From an uncultured Lachnospiraceae bacterium (GTDB lineage Bacteria > Bacillota > Clostridia > Lachnospirales > Lachnospiraceae), in contig CANQDT010000007.1 in assembly GCA_947593735.1 (NCBI GenBank), positions 1 through 64,000 on the forward strand: 64,000 nucleotides of DNA, read 5' to 3'. The notes below the pieces were generated by a model. It was not told where the DNA came from, made no database searches, and saw only the letters and a list, made by a program, of their open reading frames with translations. Position 1 is the stretch's first letter, and the number at the start of each line of letters is the position of its first letter. The translations under genes and the position numbers were made by a program. Below are positions 1 through 10,842 of the stretch, piece by piece.

Positions 1-100
1 TTTTTGCAGATTTCCCTTAAAATCAAGGTTTTTATTAAAATTTAGCGATAAAAAAACAGGTAGTTTTTGACACTACCGAAAAGAAGCGGGAGGATTTTTT
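1..100. other. upstream region with short hairpin
   Basis: No gene is visible here. A 6-bp stem (GGTAGT at 59-64, ACTACC at 72-77) stands just before the first gene. An A-run precedes it on the + strand, which reads as a T-run after the stem on the minus strand, so it could only terminate minus-strand transcription. The end of the region carries the ribosome binding site GGGAGGA for the gene at 101. Any gene further upstream lies outside the window. Confidence 0.3.
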
Positions 101-802
101 ATGGAACCGGAAATCTTATATGAAGATCAGGATATTCTTGTCTGCGTCAAACCGGCGGGAATGGCGACGCAGGAGGACCGCTCCATGGATGTGGATCTGG
201 TCAGTTTTCTCAAAAACCGGATGCGCCGTTCGGAACCGGATCGCCCTGTTCCGGAGCTGTATGTGGTCCATCGCCTGGACCGCCCGGTCGGCGGCATCGT
301 CGTTCTTGCCCGGAACCGGAAGGCGGCGGCAGAGCTCGGGGAACAGGTGCGGGACGGACGGATGGAGAAATATTATCAGGCGGTGCTGACCGGGGAACTG
401 CCGGACTGGGAAGGCGTTCTCGTGGATCATCTGGAGAAAGACGGAAAGACGAACACGTCGTCCGTCGTCCCGGAGGGTTCGCCAAAGGGCAAACGCGCGG
501 AGCTGGAATATGAAGTGCTGGACGTGCTGGAAACCGAGGAAGGCGTGATCAGTTATGTCCTGATCCGTCTGGTTACGGGACGGCACCATCAGATCCGCGT
601 CCAGATGGCAAACCGGAACGCGGGGATATGGGGCGATACCAAGTACAATCCGAGGTTTCAGAAAACAAGGGGAACGTACCGGCAGATCGGCTTGTACGCG
701 ACCCGGCTTTGCTTCGCACATCCCGCAACCGGGGAACCGATGAAATTTCAGACGGAACCGGTCGGAGAAGCATTTGACTTATTAGACGCAGATGAAGTAT
801 AA
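101..802 (+). CDS. RluA-family RNA pseudouridine synthase
   Basis: This protein of 233 aa should isomerise specific uridines to pseudouridine in rRNA or tRNA in the cytoplasm. It carries the RluA-family catalytic signature as [17 protein letters not shown] near residue 55, with the catalytic Asp in HRLD. A later [11 protein letters not shown] block near residue 160 is also typical of the family. It has no N-terminal S4 domain, so it is the short single-domain form. The start is the ATG at 101, preceded by GGGAGGA at a good distance. The exact target uridine cannot be told from sequence. It is followed by proS after about 50 bases. Confidence 0.9.
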   Translation: MEPEILYEDQDILVCVKPAGMATQEDRSMDVDLVSFLKNRMRRSEPDRPVPELYVVHRLDRPVGGIVVLARNRKAAAELGEQVRDGRMEKYYQAVLTGELPDWEGVLVDHLEKDGKTNTSSVVPEGSPKGKRAELEYEVLDVLETEEGVISYVLIRLVTGRHHQIRVQMANRNAGIWGDTKYNPRFQKTRGTYRQIGLYATRLCFAHPATGEPMKFQTEPVGEAFDLLDADEV

Positions 803-855
803 TAAACGGACAGGGCAAAAAATATGCCCGTTACAGAGTAAAGGAGAGAACTGAC

Positions 856-2292
856 ATGGCCGAGGAAAAGAAATTGGTAGAAGAGATCACATCCATGGCG
901 GTAGATTTTCCGCAGTGGTATACCGACGTTGTAAAAAAAGCGGAATTGATCGATTATTCGAGCGTGAGGGGATGCATGATCCTCCGTCCGAGCGGATATG
1001 CCATCTGGGAAAACATCCAGAAGGAACTGGACCGCAGATTTAAGGAAACGGGAGTGGAGAACGTCTATATGCCGCTGTTCATTCCGGAAAGCCTGCTTCA
1101 GAAGGAAAAAGACCATGTGGAAGGGTTCGCGCCCGAGGTCGCGTGGGTCACGCACGGCGGGATGGAGGAGCTGTCGGAACGGCTCTGCGTGCGCCCGACG
1201 TCGGAGACGCTGTTCTGCGACCTGTATTCCAATATCGTAGAATCATACCGGGATCTGCCCAAATTATATAATCAATGGTGTTCGGTCGTCCGCTGGGAAA
1301 AAACGACGCGGCCGTTTCTTCGCTCCATGGAATTTCTGTGGCAGGAAGGACATACGGCGCACGCGACGGCGGAGGAAGCGGAGGAACGGACGATCCAGAT
1401 GTTGAACGTTTACGCGGATTTCTGTGAAGAAGTGCTTGCGATCCCGATGATCAAGGGAAGAAAGACGGAGAAAGAAAAGTTCGCGGGGGCGCACGCCACC
1501 TACACGATCGAGGCACTGATGCACGACGGGAAGGCGCTGCAGTCCGGGACAAGCCACAACTTCGGGGACGGGTTCGCGCGGGCGTTTGATATCCAGTATA
1601 CGGACCGCAACAACCAGCTTCAATATGTCCATCAGACGTCCTGGGGGATGTCTACCCGGATCATCGGCGCGATCATCATGGTACATGGGGATGATTCCGG
1701 ACTGGTGCTGCCGCCAAGGATCGCTCCGGTGCAGGCAATGATCATTCCGGTCATGCAGAAAAAAGAGGGCGTGCTGGAGAAAGCGGAAGAATTGAGGAAA
1801 CGGCTGTCCGAGGTCGTTACCGTCAAAGTGGACGACAGCGACAAGAGCCCGGGATATAAATTCAGCGAGCAGGAAATGCGCGGCATACCGGTGCGCGTGG
1901 AGCTTGGACCGAAAGACATCGCGGCGAACCAGTGCATCGTCGTCCGCCGCGATACAAGGGAGAAGACGGCGGTTTCGCTGGATCAGGTGGAGACGGAGAT
2001 CCCGCGGATCCTGGAAGCCATGCAGCGCGATATGCTGGAGCGGGCGCGGGCGCACAGGGACGCCCATACGTTCACAGCGGAGAACTATGAGCAGTTCCGC
2101 GAACTGATCGGCGGTCAGAAAGGATTCGTAAAGGCAATGTGGTGCGGCGAACGGGAATGTGAGGACGCCATCCGGGAAGAGACCGGGGCGACGACCCGCT
2201 GTATGCCGTTTGAACAGGAACACATCAGCGACGTCTGCGTACATTGCGGAAAACCCGCGAAGACGATGGTTTATTTTGGAAAAGCATATTGA
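856..2292 (+). CDS. proS: prolyl-tRNA synthetase, short (archaeal/eukaryotic-like) type
   Basis: Class II aminoacyl-tRNA synthetase that charges tRNA-Pro with proline. At 478 aa it is the short form without the large editing insertion found in the typical bacterial ProRS. Class II core blocks are visible, including VRPTSETLF near residue 113, the [12 protein letters not shown] segment and the [10 protein letters not shown] block near residue 260. An anticodon-binding domain follows, then a Cys-containing C-terminal domain (CGERECED and CVHCGKPA) as in zinc-bearing relatives. The start ATG has AAGGAG about 9 bases upstream. The next gene (cca) begins 4 bases after the stop, so the two are probably cotranscribed. 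Confidence 0.95.
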   Translation: MAEEKKLVEEITSMAVDFPQWYTDVVKKAELIDYSSVRGCMILRPSGYAIWENIQKELDRRFKETGVENVYMPLFIPESLLQKEKDHVEGFAPEVAWVTHGGMEELSERLCVRPTSETLFCDLYSNIVESYRDLPKLYNQWCSVVRWEKTTRPFLRSMEFLWQEGHTAHATAEEAEERTIQMLNVYADFCEEVLAIPMIKGRKTEKEKFAGAHATYTIEALMHDGKALQSGTSHNFGDGFARAFDIQYTDRNNQLQYVHQTSWGMSTRIIGAIIMVHGDDSGLVLPPRIAPVQAMIIPVMQKKEGVLEKAEELRKRLSEVVTVKVDDSDKSPGYKFSEQEMRGIPVRVELGPKDIAANQCIVVRRDTREKTAVSLDQVETEIPRILEAMQRDMLERARAHRDAHTFTAENYEQFRELIGGQKGFVKAMWCGERECEDAIREETGATTRCMPFEQEHISDVCVHCGKPAKTMVYFGKAY

Positions 2293-2296
2293 TACG

Positions 2297-3658
2297 ATGA
2301 AGATACACATTGAGATTCCGGATTATGTCAACGCGATAATAAAAAAACTGATCGAAAACGGCTATGAGGCATACGTTGTCGGAGGCTGCGTCCGGGATTC
2401 GATCCTCGGGAGAATGCCGGAAGACTGGGACGTCACAACGTCGGCGGAACCGGAACAGGTCAAAGCGTTGTTCCGCAGGACGGTGGATACGGGGATCCAG
2501 CATGGAACCGTCACAGTTCTGTCGGGAAAGGACGCCTGCGAGGTGACCACATACCGGATCGACGGCAAATACGCGGATCACAGGCGGCCGGAGTCCGTCC
2601 TGTTCACGCACAGCCTGGAGGAAGACCTTCTGCGTCGGGATTTTACGATGAACGCGATGGCGTACAATGAGGATGCCGGGCTGATCGATCTGTACGGCGG
2701 GCTGGACGACCTGCGCCGGGGACTGATCCGATGCGTCGGGAACGCGGCGCAGCGGTTCGACGAAGACGCGCTCCGTATCCTGCGGGCGTACCGGTTCGCG
2801 GCGCAGATCGGATTTTCGATCGACCGGGAAACAAGGGAAGCGGCGAGACGGCAGGGAAGCTATCTGCGCGACATCAGCGCGGAACGGATCCGGACGGAAT
2901 TGACGAAGCTGCTGACCGGCAGGCACCCGGAGCTTTTGCTGGAGGCGTCCGCGGACGGGATCACGCGCGTCGTCCTTCCGGAATTTGACGCGATGCTGCC
3001 CGTGCCGCAGAACAATCCGCATCATCAATATACGGTAGGCGTCCACGCGGTGGAAGCGGTAAAGGTGGCGGAGCCGGACGCCGCGCTGCGCTGGACCATG
3101 CTGCTTCATGATGTCGGGAAACCGCAATGCCGGACGACAGACGGGAACGGCGTCGATCATTTTGCCGGACACGCGGAAGCGGGAGAAACGATCGCCGGGG
3201 CAATCCTGCGCCGGCTGAAATTTGATAATGATACAGTCAATACGGTAAAACGGCTGATCCGATGGCACGACTACCGATGGGGGACCGTTGACCGCCGGGC
3301 GGTCAGGCGGGCGGCAGCGGCGGTCGGAGTCGGCTATTTCCCGCTGCTTTTGAAAGTGCAGAGAGCGGATGTCCTGGCGCAGAGCGATTATTACAGGAAA
3401 GAAAAGCTCGCCGCGCTCACGCGGATCGAGGAGCTGTATGGCGAGATCAGGCGGGAAAAAGAATGTCTGACCCTGCAGGATCTGGCGATACGCGGCGATC
3501 AGCTGATCGGGCTCGGGGTCCCGCAGGGACCGATGCTCGGAACGATGCTGCGCCGGCTGCTGGATCTGGTGATCGAGGAACCGGAACGAAACGAATACGA
3601 ACAGTTGAAAGCGCGCGCGCTGGAACTGTTGGAGATAGAAGAACGAGAAAACGACTGA
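2297..3658 (+). CDS. cca: CCA tRNA nucleotidyltransferase with HD domain
   Basis: Adds or repairs the CCA end of tRNAs. The N-terminal polymerase-beta-like nucleotidyltransferase domain shows GGCVRDSILG and EDWDVTTSA, the latter holding the DxD metal site, followed by the RRDFTMNAMAYN motif. An HD domain with LLHDVGKPQC near residue 275 follows. The frame is open upstream to 2159 inside proS, but the ATG at 2297 (MKIHIEIPDY) matches where family members begin and gives 453 aa. The start lies 4 bases after the proS stop, so translation may be coupled. The HD domain may give phosphohydrolase activity; this is family knowledge. Confidence 0.93.
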   Translation: MKIHIEIPDYVNAIIKKLIENGYEAYVVGGCVRDSILGRMPEDWDVTTSAEPEQVKALFRRTVDTGIQHGTVTVLSGKDACEVTTYRIDGKYADHRRPESVLFTHSLEEDLLRRDFTMNAMAYNEDAGLIDLYGGLDDLRRGLIRCVGNAAQRFDEDALRILRAYRFAAQIGFSIDRETREAARRQGSYLRDISAERIRTELTKLLTGRHPELLLEASADGITRVVLPEFDAMLPVPQNNPHHQYTVGVHAVEAVKVAEPDAALRWTMLLHDVGKPQCRTTDGNGVDHFAGHAEAGETIAGAILRRLKFDNDTVNTVKRLIRWHDYRWGTVDRRAVRRAAAAVGVGYFPLLLKVQRADVLAQSDYYRKEKLAALTRIEELYGEIRREKECLTLQDLAIRGDQLIGLGVPQGPMLGTMLRRLLDLVIEEPERNEYEQLKARALELLEIEEREND

Positions 3659-3691
3659 CGGCAGTCTCACAGAAATGGATTGGAGGAGGTT

Positions 3692-5227
3692 ATGGAAAAA
3701 ACGCAGGAGAACAGCTGTGCCATCCAGTGTCAGGGAATCCGCAAGGTATTCGGAACGGTAGTGGCAAACGACAATATCGACCTGGAGGTCCGATATGGGG
3801 AGATCCTTGCCCTGCTCGGGGAAAACGGGTCAGGGAAGACGACTTTGATGAATATGCTGTCCGGGATCTACCATCCGGACGAAGGGCGGATCCTCATTGA
3901 CGGGCAGCAGGTGGATATCAGCTGCCCGACGGACGCGATGCGGCTTGGCATCGGCATGATCCATCAGCATTTTAAGCTGGTGGACGTATTCAGCGCGATG
4001 GACAATATCGTGCTTGGGACAGAAGAAAAGAAGATCAAACCGAAGATTTTGAGACAGAAGATCCTGGATATCAGCCATCAGTTCGGTCTGGAGGTCGATC
4101 CGGACAAGAAGATCCGGCAGATGTCCGTCAGCGAGAAGCAGACGGTTGAAATTTTGAAGGTGCTGTACCGCGGGGCAAGGATCCTGATCCTCGACGAGCC
4201 GACGGCGGTGCTGACGCCCCAGGAGACGGAAAAGCTGTTTGCCATCCTGCGCAGCATGAGGGAGCAGGGAGCCGCGATCATCATTATTTCCCACAAGCTC
4301 CATGAAGTGATGGACATCAGCGACCGGGTGACGATCCTTCGGAAAGGAAAGAGCATCGAGACGGTCAATACGGCGGAGACGAATGAGAAGGCGCTGACAG
4401 AGAAGATGGTCGGACGCCCGGTCACCCTGGAGATCGAACGCCCTCAGACGGAGAAGCATGAGCGGATCCTTGACGTCTATCATCTGACGGTGGAACGGGA
4501 AGACGGGACGACCGCCCTCGACGACGTTTCCTTTACGATCAATACGGGAGAAATCCTCGGAGTGGCGGGAGTAGCCGGAAGCGGGCAGAAAGAACTGTGC
4601 GAATCCATCGCCGGTCTGATGCCGGTAAAGGAAGGCGCGATCCTGCATAAAAAACAGGATATCATCCGGAAAACGCCGTCGGAGATCATTGAACTCGGCA
4701 TCAGCATGAGCTTTGTCCCGGAGGACCGACTTGGCATGGGGCTTGTCGCGTCGATGGGGATGACGGACAATATGCTGCTGAAAACCTACCACCGGGGAAA
4801 GGGCCCGTTTATCGACCGGAAACCGAATCGGGAGCTTGCGGAACGGCTGGTAAAGGAACTGGAGATCGTAACGCCCGACGTGGAGACTCCCGTCCGGCTC
4901 ATGTCAGGAGGAAATGTCCAGAAGGTTCTGCTCGGGAGAGAGATTGAGTCGGACCCGAACCTTCTGATCACCGCTTATCCGGTCCGCGGGCTGGATATCA
5001 ATTCTTCTTATTTAATCTACGACCTTCTGAATGAACAGAAGAAGAAACAGGTAGCGATCCTTTTTATCGGGGAAGACCTGGATGTTTTGCTGGAACTGTC
5101 AGACCGGATCATGGTGCTGTGCCACGGACAGATCACCGGGATCGTGGACGCGAAGGAAGTGACGAAAGAGCAGATCGGCCTTATGATGACAGGATCACGG
5201 GCGGAGGAGGTGCTGGGCAATGAATAA
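3692..5227 (+). CDS. ABC transporter ATPase, BMP-type nucleoside/sugar importer
   Basis: Tandem ATPase of 511 aa with two ABC domains, as in YufO/NupA- and RbsA-like proteins. Domain 1 has Walker A GENGSGKTT near residue 48 and Walker B ILILDEPTAVLTP. Domain 2 has the altered P-loop GVAGSGQKEL and the signature MSGGNVQKVLLGRE, which is normal for the second half of this family. The start ATG at 3692 has GGAGGAGG directly upstream; an in-frame TTG at 3680 is less likely. The 3' end overlaps the permease gene. The usual substrate is a nucleoside or a sugar; which one cannot be told here. Confidence 0.88.
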   Translation: MEKTQENSCAIQCQGIRKVFGTVVANDNIDLEVRYGEILALLGENGSGKTTLMNMLSGIYHPDEGRILIDGQQVDISCPTDAMRLGIGMIHQHFKLVDVFSAMDNIVLGTEEKKIKPKILRQKILDISHQFGLEVDPDKKIRQMSVSEKQTVEILKVLYRGARILILDEPTAVLTPQETEKLFAILRSMREQGAAIIIISHKLHEVMDISDRVTILRKGKSIETVNTAETNEKALTEKMVGRPVTLEIERPQTEKHERILDVYHLTVEREDGTTALDDVSFTINTGEILGVAGVAGSGQKELCESIAGLMPVKEGAILHKKQDIIRKTPSEIIELGISMSFVPEDRLGMGLVASMGMTDNMLLKTYHRGKGPFIDRKPNRELAERLVKELEIVTPDVETPVRLMSGGNVQKVLLGREIESDPNLLITAYPVRGLDINSSYLIYDLLNEQKKKQVAILFIGEDLDVLLELSDRIMVLCHGQITGIVDAKEVTKEQIGLMMTGSRAEEVLGNE

Positions 5228-6323
5228 ACAGGCAGAAGACCGGAAGAAAGCGGGAAAGGAACCGCTGATCCGTATTACAAAGCGGGCGGAGCTGTCCGTA
5301 CGGGGCGCCCGGCTGCTCCGGATCGGGGCATTTTTGCTCGCTCTGGCGGCGGGAGCCATTTTTATCCTCTGCCTCGGATACAATCCGTTCCTCATTTATG
5401 GAGTCATTTTGTCCGGATCGTTCCGGAGCGCGATGGCGGTTCAGGCGATGGTAAAGCTGATGATCCCGCTTTTGATCTCCGCGCTCGGGATCACGCTCGC
5501 GTTTAAAATGAAATTCTGGAATATCGGCGCGGAGGGACAGATCATTATGGGAGCGATCTTTGCTTCCTATTTCGCGCTGTTCCATGATCAGCTGCCGCAT
5601 CCGGTGCTGATTTTGGTCATGCTTGTCGCCGGATTTGTGGGCGGAGGGCTGTTCGGGCTTGTCCCGGCTTATTTCAAAGCGAAATTTAATACGAATGAGA
5701 CGCTGTTTACCCTGATGCTGAATTATATTGCCCTGAATACGATCGTCCTGCTCCGGGACGGTCCGTGGAGGGATCCGGAATCGCCGGGATTTCCAAAGAT
5801 CGCCCGGTTTTCCGCCAACGCGACGTTGGACCGGGTATTCGGCGTGCAGGCAGGCTGGATCATCGGACTGATCCTTGTCGTCGTGATCGCTGTCTATCTG
5901 AAATATTCCAAACAGGGATATGAGATCAGAGTGGTCGGAGAAAGCCAGGCGACCGCCCGGTATGCCGGAATGAATGTGAAAAAGATCGTGCTGCGTACCA
6001 TGTTCCTGAGCGGCGGGATCTGCGGCGTCGCGGGGGTATGCCAGGCTGCCGGCTCGGATATCACGCTTGCGACAAGCGTTGCGGGCGGCGTCGGATTTAC
6101 CGCGATCATCGTTGCCTGGCTCGGGCATCTGGAGCCGCTGGAAATCCTGCTCTTTACGTTTTTCTTCGCGGTTCTGGAGAAGGGAAGCACGGTCGCCCAG
6201 TCAACCTATGGGCTGTCGTCCAACTGCGCTTCGGTCCTGCAGGGTATCATCTTGTTTTTCATACTCGGATGTGAATTTTTCATCCGGTATCAGTTTACAG
6301 TGAGAAAGCGGGGTGTGCGATAA
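5220..6323 (+). CDS. ABC transporter permease, nucleoside/sugar family (first)
   Basis: Membrane permease of 367 aa, YufP/NupP-like. After a charged cytoplasmic N-terminus (about 35 aa) come many hydrophobic segments, and the family block FKMKFWNIGAEGQIIMGAIFA sits near residue 95. The C-terminal half has the GMNVKKIVLRTMFLSGGICGVAG coupling-helix region. It starts 8 bases inside the ATPase gene, and its last base is shared with the next permease start (TAATG). The three genes are therefore a translationally coupled import unit. No periplasmic-type BMP lipoprotein gene lies beside it, although these importers normally need one. Confidence 0.88.
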   Translation: MNKQAEDRKKAGKEPLIRITKRAELSVRGARLLRIGAFLLALAAGAIFILCLGYNPFLIYGVILSGSFRSAMAVQAMVKLMIPLLISALGITLAFKMKFWNIGAEGQIIMGAIFASYFALFHDQLPHPVLILVMLVAGFVGGGLFGLVPAYFKAKFNTNETLFTLMLNYIALNTIVLLRDGPWRDPESPGFPKIARFSANATLDRVFGVQAGWIIGLILVVVIAVYLKYSKQGYEIRVVGESQATARYAGMNVKKIVLRTMFLSGGICGVAGVCQAAGSDITLATSVAGGVGFTAIIVAWLGHLEPLEILLFTFFFAVLEKGSTVAQSTYGLSSNCASVLQGIILFFILGCEFFIRYQFTVRKRGVR

Positions 6324-7270
6324 TGTTTCTTAAATTTATTGTTGCCGCGATCGTATCAGGAACTCCTCTGTTATTTGGCACCCTGGGTGAGATCGCCCAT
6401 GAAAAATGCGGTCATCTGAATCTTGGCGTGGAAGGTATGATGTCCATTGGCGCGTGCGCGGGATTTATGACCGGATATTATACGGACAGATTTTGGATCG
6501 CGATACTGGCGGCGTTTGCGGCGGGCGTCCTTTCCGCCCTGGTTTACGCGTTCCTGACAGTCACGCTGATGGCGAACCAGAATGTAACCGGTCTGACGAT
6601 GACCATATTCGGGATCGGTTTGTCCAATTTTATCGGCGTAACGGTGCTGGCGACGACGAGCAGCGGCACGTTGAAACTGTCGGAGCATATCATGGCGCAG
6701 ATGGGAAATATCCATATCCCTGTGCTGAGCGACCTGCCGGTTGTGGGACAGCTATTGTTTTCCTATGATCCATTTGTCTATGTCGGCGTGGCGATCGCGC
6801 TTGCTATGGGATTTTATTATAACCACACGAAGGTCGGGCTGAACGTCCAGGCGATCGGGGAAAATCCGGCGGCTGCGGATGCGGCGGGGATCCGGGTTAC
6901 AAAATTAAAATATCTGAATATCATGATCGGCGGAGGAATCTGCGGGATCGGCGGCGCGTACTGCCCGATGATCATTAACGGCGGAAAATGGATCAGCGAC
7001 AGCGTGGACGGACTTGGATGGATCGCGGTCGCCCTGGTCATCTTTGCCATGTGGAGCCCCAATAGGGCGATCTTCGGTTCCTTTGTCTTCGGCGCGTTGC
7101 GCGTGCTGAAATTTTATGTGCCGAAGAGCGTGCCGGTTCCGGCGGCGATCTACGATATGCTGCCGTTTGTCATTACGGCGCTGGTGCTGATCCTGACTTC
7201 GATGGGAAAATCAATGGGCAAGTCCCAGCCTGCCGCCTGCGGGCTCAATTATTTCCGCGAGGAGCGGTAA
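6323..7270 (+). CDS. ABC transporter permease, nucleoside/sugar family (second)
   Basis: Second permease of the importer, 315 aa, YufQ/NupQ-like. The family block GTLGEIAHEKCGHLNLGVEGMM is near residue 20, followed by about eight hydrophobic segments. A second recognisable region, VGLNVQAIGENPAAADAAGI, sits near residue 170. It pairs with the preceding permease to form the membrane channel. The start overlaps the upstream stop by one base. The next gene, an oxidoreductase, begins 30 bases later with its own strong ribosome binding site, so it may be in the same transcript. Confidence 0.88.
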   Translation: MFLKFIVAAIVSGTPLLFGTLGEIAHEKCGHLNLGVEGMMSIGACAGFMTGYYTDRFWIAILAAFAAGVLSALVYAFLTVTLMANQNVTGLTMTIFGIGLSNFIGVTVLATTSSGTLKLSEHIMAQMGNIHIPVLSDLPVVGQLLFSYDPFVYVGVAIALAMGFYYNHTKVGLNVQAIGENPAAADAAGIRVTKLKYLNIMIGGGICGIGGAYCPMIINGGKWISDSVDGLGWIAVALVIFAMWSPNRAIFGSFVFGALRVLKFYVPKSVPVPAAIYDMLPFVITALVLILTSMGKSMGKSQPAACGLNYFREER

Positions 7271-7300
7271 CTGTTCTGCTGACAGCAAAGGGGGAGCAAT

Positions 7301-8701
7301 ATGGAAAAACAATACGATGTGATCATTATTGGCGCGGGTCCCTCCGGGATCTTCTGCGCATATGAATTGAAAAGACAGAAACCGGATTGCAGGGTCCTCA
7401 TCGTCGAGAAAGGCAGGTCGATCGAGAAACGAGCCTGCCCCAAGCGGACGACAAAAAAATGCGTCGGCTGCCAGCCGTGTTCCATTACGACCGGGTTTGC
7501 AGGCGCGGGCGCGTTCTCGGACGGAAAATTGTCCTTATCCCCGGACGTTGGAGGAAATCTGCCGGAGATACTCGGATATGACAGGACGATCGAACTGTTG
7601 AAGGAGTCGGACAATATTTATCTGAAGTTCGGCGCGGATACGAAAGTATACGGGATCGACAAAGAAAAAGAACTCCGCGAGATCCGGAGAAAAGCGATCG
7701 TCGCGAATCTCAAGCTCATTGAATGTCCGATCCGCCATCTCGGAACGGAGGAAGGCTATAAGATCTACGCGAAGCTGCAAAAGCATCTGGAGGACGCGGG
7801 GGTCGATATCCTGTTCCAGACGGTCGTGGAGGATATCCTGATCGAAGATAACGCGGCGAAGGGGATCAGAGCCAGCGACGGGAATACGTATTTTGCGCCG
7901 GAGGTCGTGTCCGCCGTGGGACGGGAAGGCGCGGAATGGTTCAGCCATATCTGCCGGGACCACAACATCGAGACGGAAGTCGGGACAGTGGATATCGGAG
8001 TGCGCGTGGAAGTCCGCGACGAGGTGATGGATTTTCTGAATAAAAACCTGTATGAGGCAAAGCTGGTCTACCATACGCCGACATTCGACGATAAGGTGCG
8101 TACGTTCTGCACCAACCCCTCCGGGGAGGTCGCGACCGAATATTATGAGAACGGGCTTGCGGTTGTGAACGGACACGCGTATAAGGGCGAGGAATACAAG
8201 ACGACCAATACAAATTTCGCGCTGCTCGTTTCCAAAAACTTTACAAAACCGTTCAAGACCCCGATTGAATATGGAAAGCAGATCGCGCAGTTATCCAATA
8301 TGCTCTGCGACGGAAAGATCCTGGTCCAGACATTCGGGGATTTTCGCCGCGGCAGGCGGACGACCGAGGAACGGCTGTGCCGCAACAACCTTATACCGAC
8401 CCTGAAAGACGCGGTGCCGGGCGACTTATCGCTCGTGTTCCCGCATCGGATCATGGTGGATATCGAGGAAATGATCTTTGCCCTCGATAAAGTGACGCCC
8501 GGGATCGCGAGCGACGAGACATTGCTGTACGGCGTGGAAGTAAAATTTTATTCCAATAAAGTTGTCGTCAATCCGGATTTTGAGACAAGCGTGGAGGGAC
8601 TGCGCGCGATCGGCGACGGCGCGTCCGTGACAAGGGGGCTCCAGCAGGCGTCCGCGAACGGGCTCAGCGTGGCGAGGAGCATCCTGGCGAAACGCGGATG
8701 A
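7301..8701 (+). CDS. FAD-dependent oxidoreductase (COG2509-like)
   Basis: Predicted flavoprotein of 466 aa. The N-terminus has a classic FAD/NAD Rossmann motif (DVIIIGAGPSGIFCAYEL). A Cys-rich segment follows (CPKRTTKKCVGCQPCS), then GFAGAGAFSDGKLSLSP. The C-terminus closes with a second flavin-binding block, IGDGASVTRGLQQASANGL. This architecture matches the widespread but poorly characterised FAD-dependent dehydrogenases of COG2509. Substrate and partner are unknown. The start ATG has AGGGGGAG upstream. The Cys cluster could hold a metal or serve redox; that is inference. Confidence 0.8.
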   Translation: MEKQYDVIIIGAGPSGIFCAYELKRQKPDCRVLIVEKGRSIEKRACPKRTTKKCVGCQPCSITTGFAGAGAFSDGKLSLSPDVGGNLPEILGYDRTIELLKESDNIYLKFGADTKVYGIDKEKELREIRRKAIVANLKLIECPIRHLGTEEGYKIYAKLQKHLEDAGVDILFQTVVEDILIEDNAAKGIRASDGNTYFAPEVVSAVGREGAEWFSHICRDHNIETEVGTVDIGVRVEVRDEVMDFLNKNLYEAKLVYHTPTFDDKVRTFCTNPSGEVATEYYENGLAVVNGHAYKGEEYKTTNTNFALLVSKNFTKPFKTPIEYGKQIAQLSNMLCDGKILVQTFGDFRRGRRTTEERLCRNNLIPTLKDAVPGDLSLVFPHRIMVDIEEMIFALDKVTPGIASDETLLYGVEVKFYSNKVVVNPDFETSVEGLRAIGDGASVTRGLQQASANGLSVARSILAKRG

Positions 8702-8742
8702 CCGGGGCGAAACGGGACAGAGAAAAAAATATAAAATAAGTG

Positions 8743-8770
8743 TTGACAAATGTATCCAAAGTGGTATTAT
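8743..8770 (+). promoter_or_regulatory. sigma-A promoter of groESL
   Basis: A perfect -35 box TTGACA (8743-8748) and -10 box TATTAT (8765-8770) are separated by 16 bases. The CIRCE operator follows immediately, so transcription starts inside or next to the operator. Confidence 0.9.
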
Positions 8771-8782
8771 GTGTATTGTAAG

Positions 8783-8809
8783 TTAGCACTCGACGGAGAT
8801 GAGTGCTAA
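8783..8809. promoter_or_regulatory. CIRCE operator (HrcA binding site)
   Basis: Perfect inverted repeat TTAGCACTC (8783-8791), a 9-base spacer, then GAGTGCTAA (8801-8809). This is the consensus CIRCE element bound by the heat-shock repressor HrcA. Its position just after the -10 box predicts repression of groESL that is relieved by heat or unfolded-protein stress. hrcA is not in this window. Confidence 0.97.
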
Positions 8810-8831
8810 TAATGACGAAAAACGAATATAA

Positions 8832-10767
<1,936 letters not shown>

Positions 10768-10775
10768 AAAAACTA

Positions 10776-10805
10776 TTGAAAAACACCCCTGTTGTTGTGT
10801 ATAAT
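10776..10805 (+). promoter_or_regulatory. sigma-A promoter of nfnAB
   Basis: TTGAAA (10776-10781) and a perfect TATAAT (10800-10805) are 18 bases apart. The expected start is near 10812, giving a leader of about 30 bases before nfnA. The promoter lies between the two arms of the inverted repeat at 10779-10839, so the -35 side of that repeat is not in the nfnA transcript. Confidence 0.8.
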
Positions 10806-10841
10806 AATCTTTAACTTACAGATACAAAGGGGTGTTTTTTT
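10779..10841 (+). terminator. inverted repeat, likely groESL terminator
   Basis: Arms AAAAACACCCC (10779-10789) and GGGGTGTTTTT (10829-10839) match over 11 bp, around a long 39-base loop, with a T-run at the 3' side. RNA coming from groEL could form this stem and stop. The nfnA promoter lies in the loop, and the right arm provides the AAAGGGGTG ribosome binding site of nfnA. The long loop makes termination strength uncertain. Confidence 0.55.
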
Positions 10842-10842
10842 G

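Noticed and set aside
803..855. Terminator between the pseudouridine synthase gene and proS
   Set aside because: Only a 4-bp GGGC/GCCC stem with no T-run behind it.
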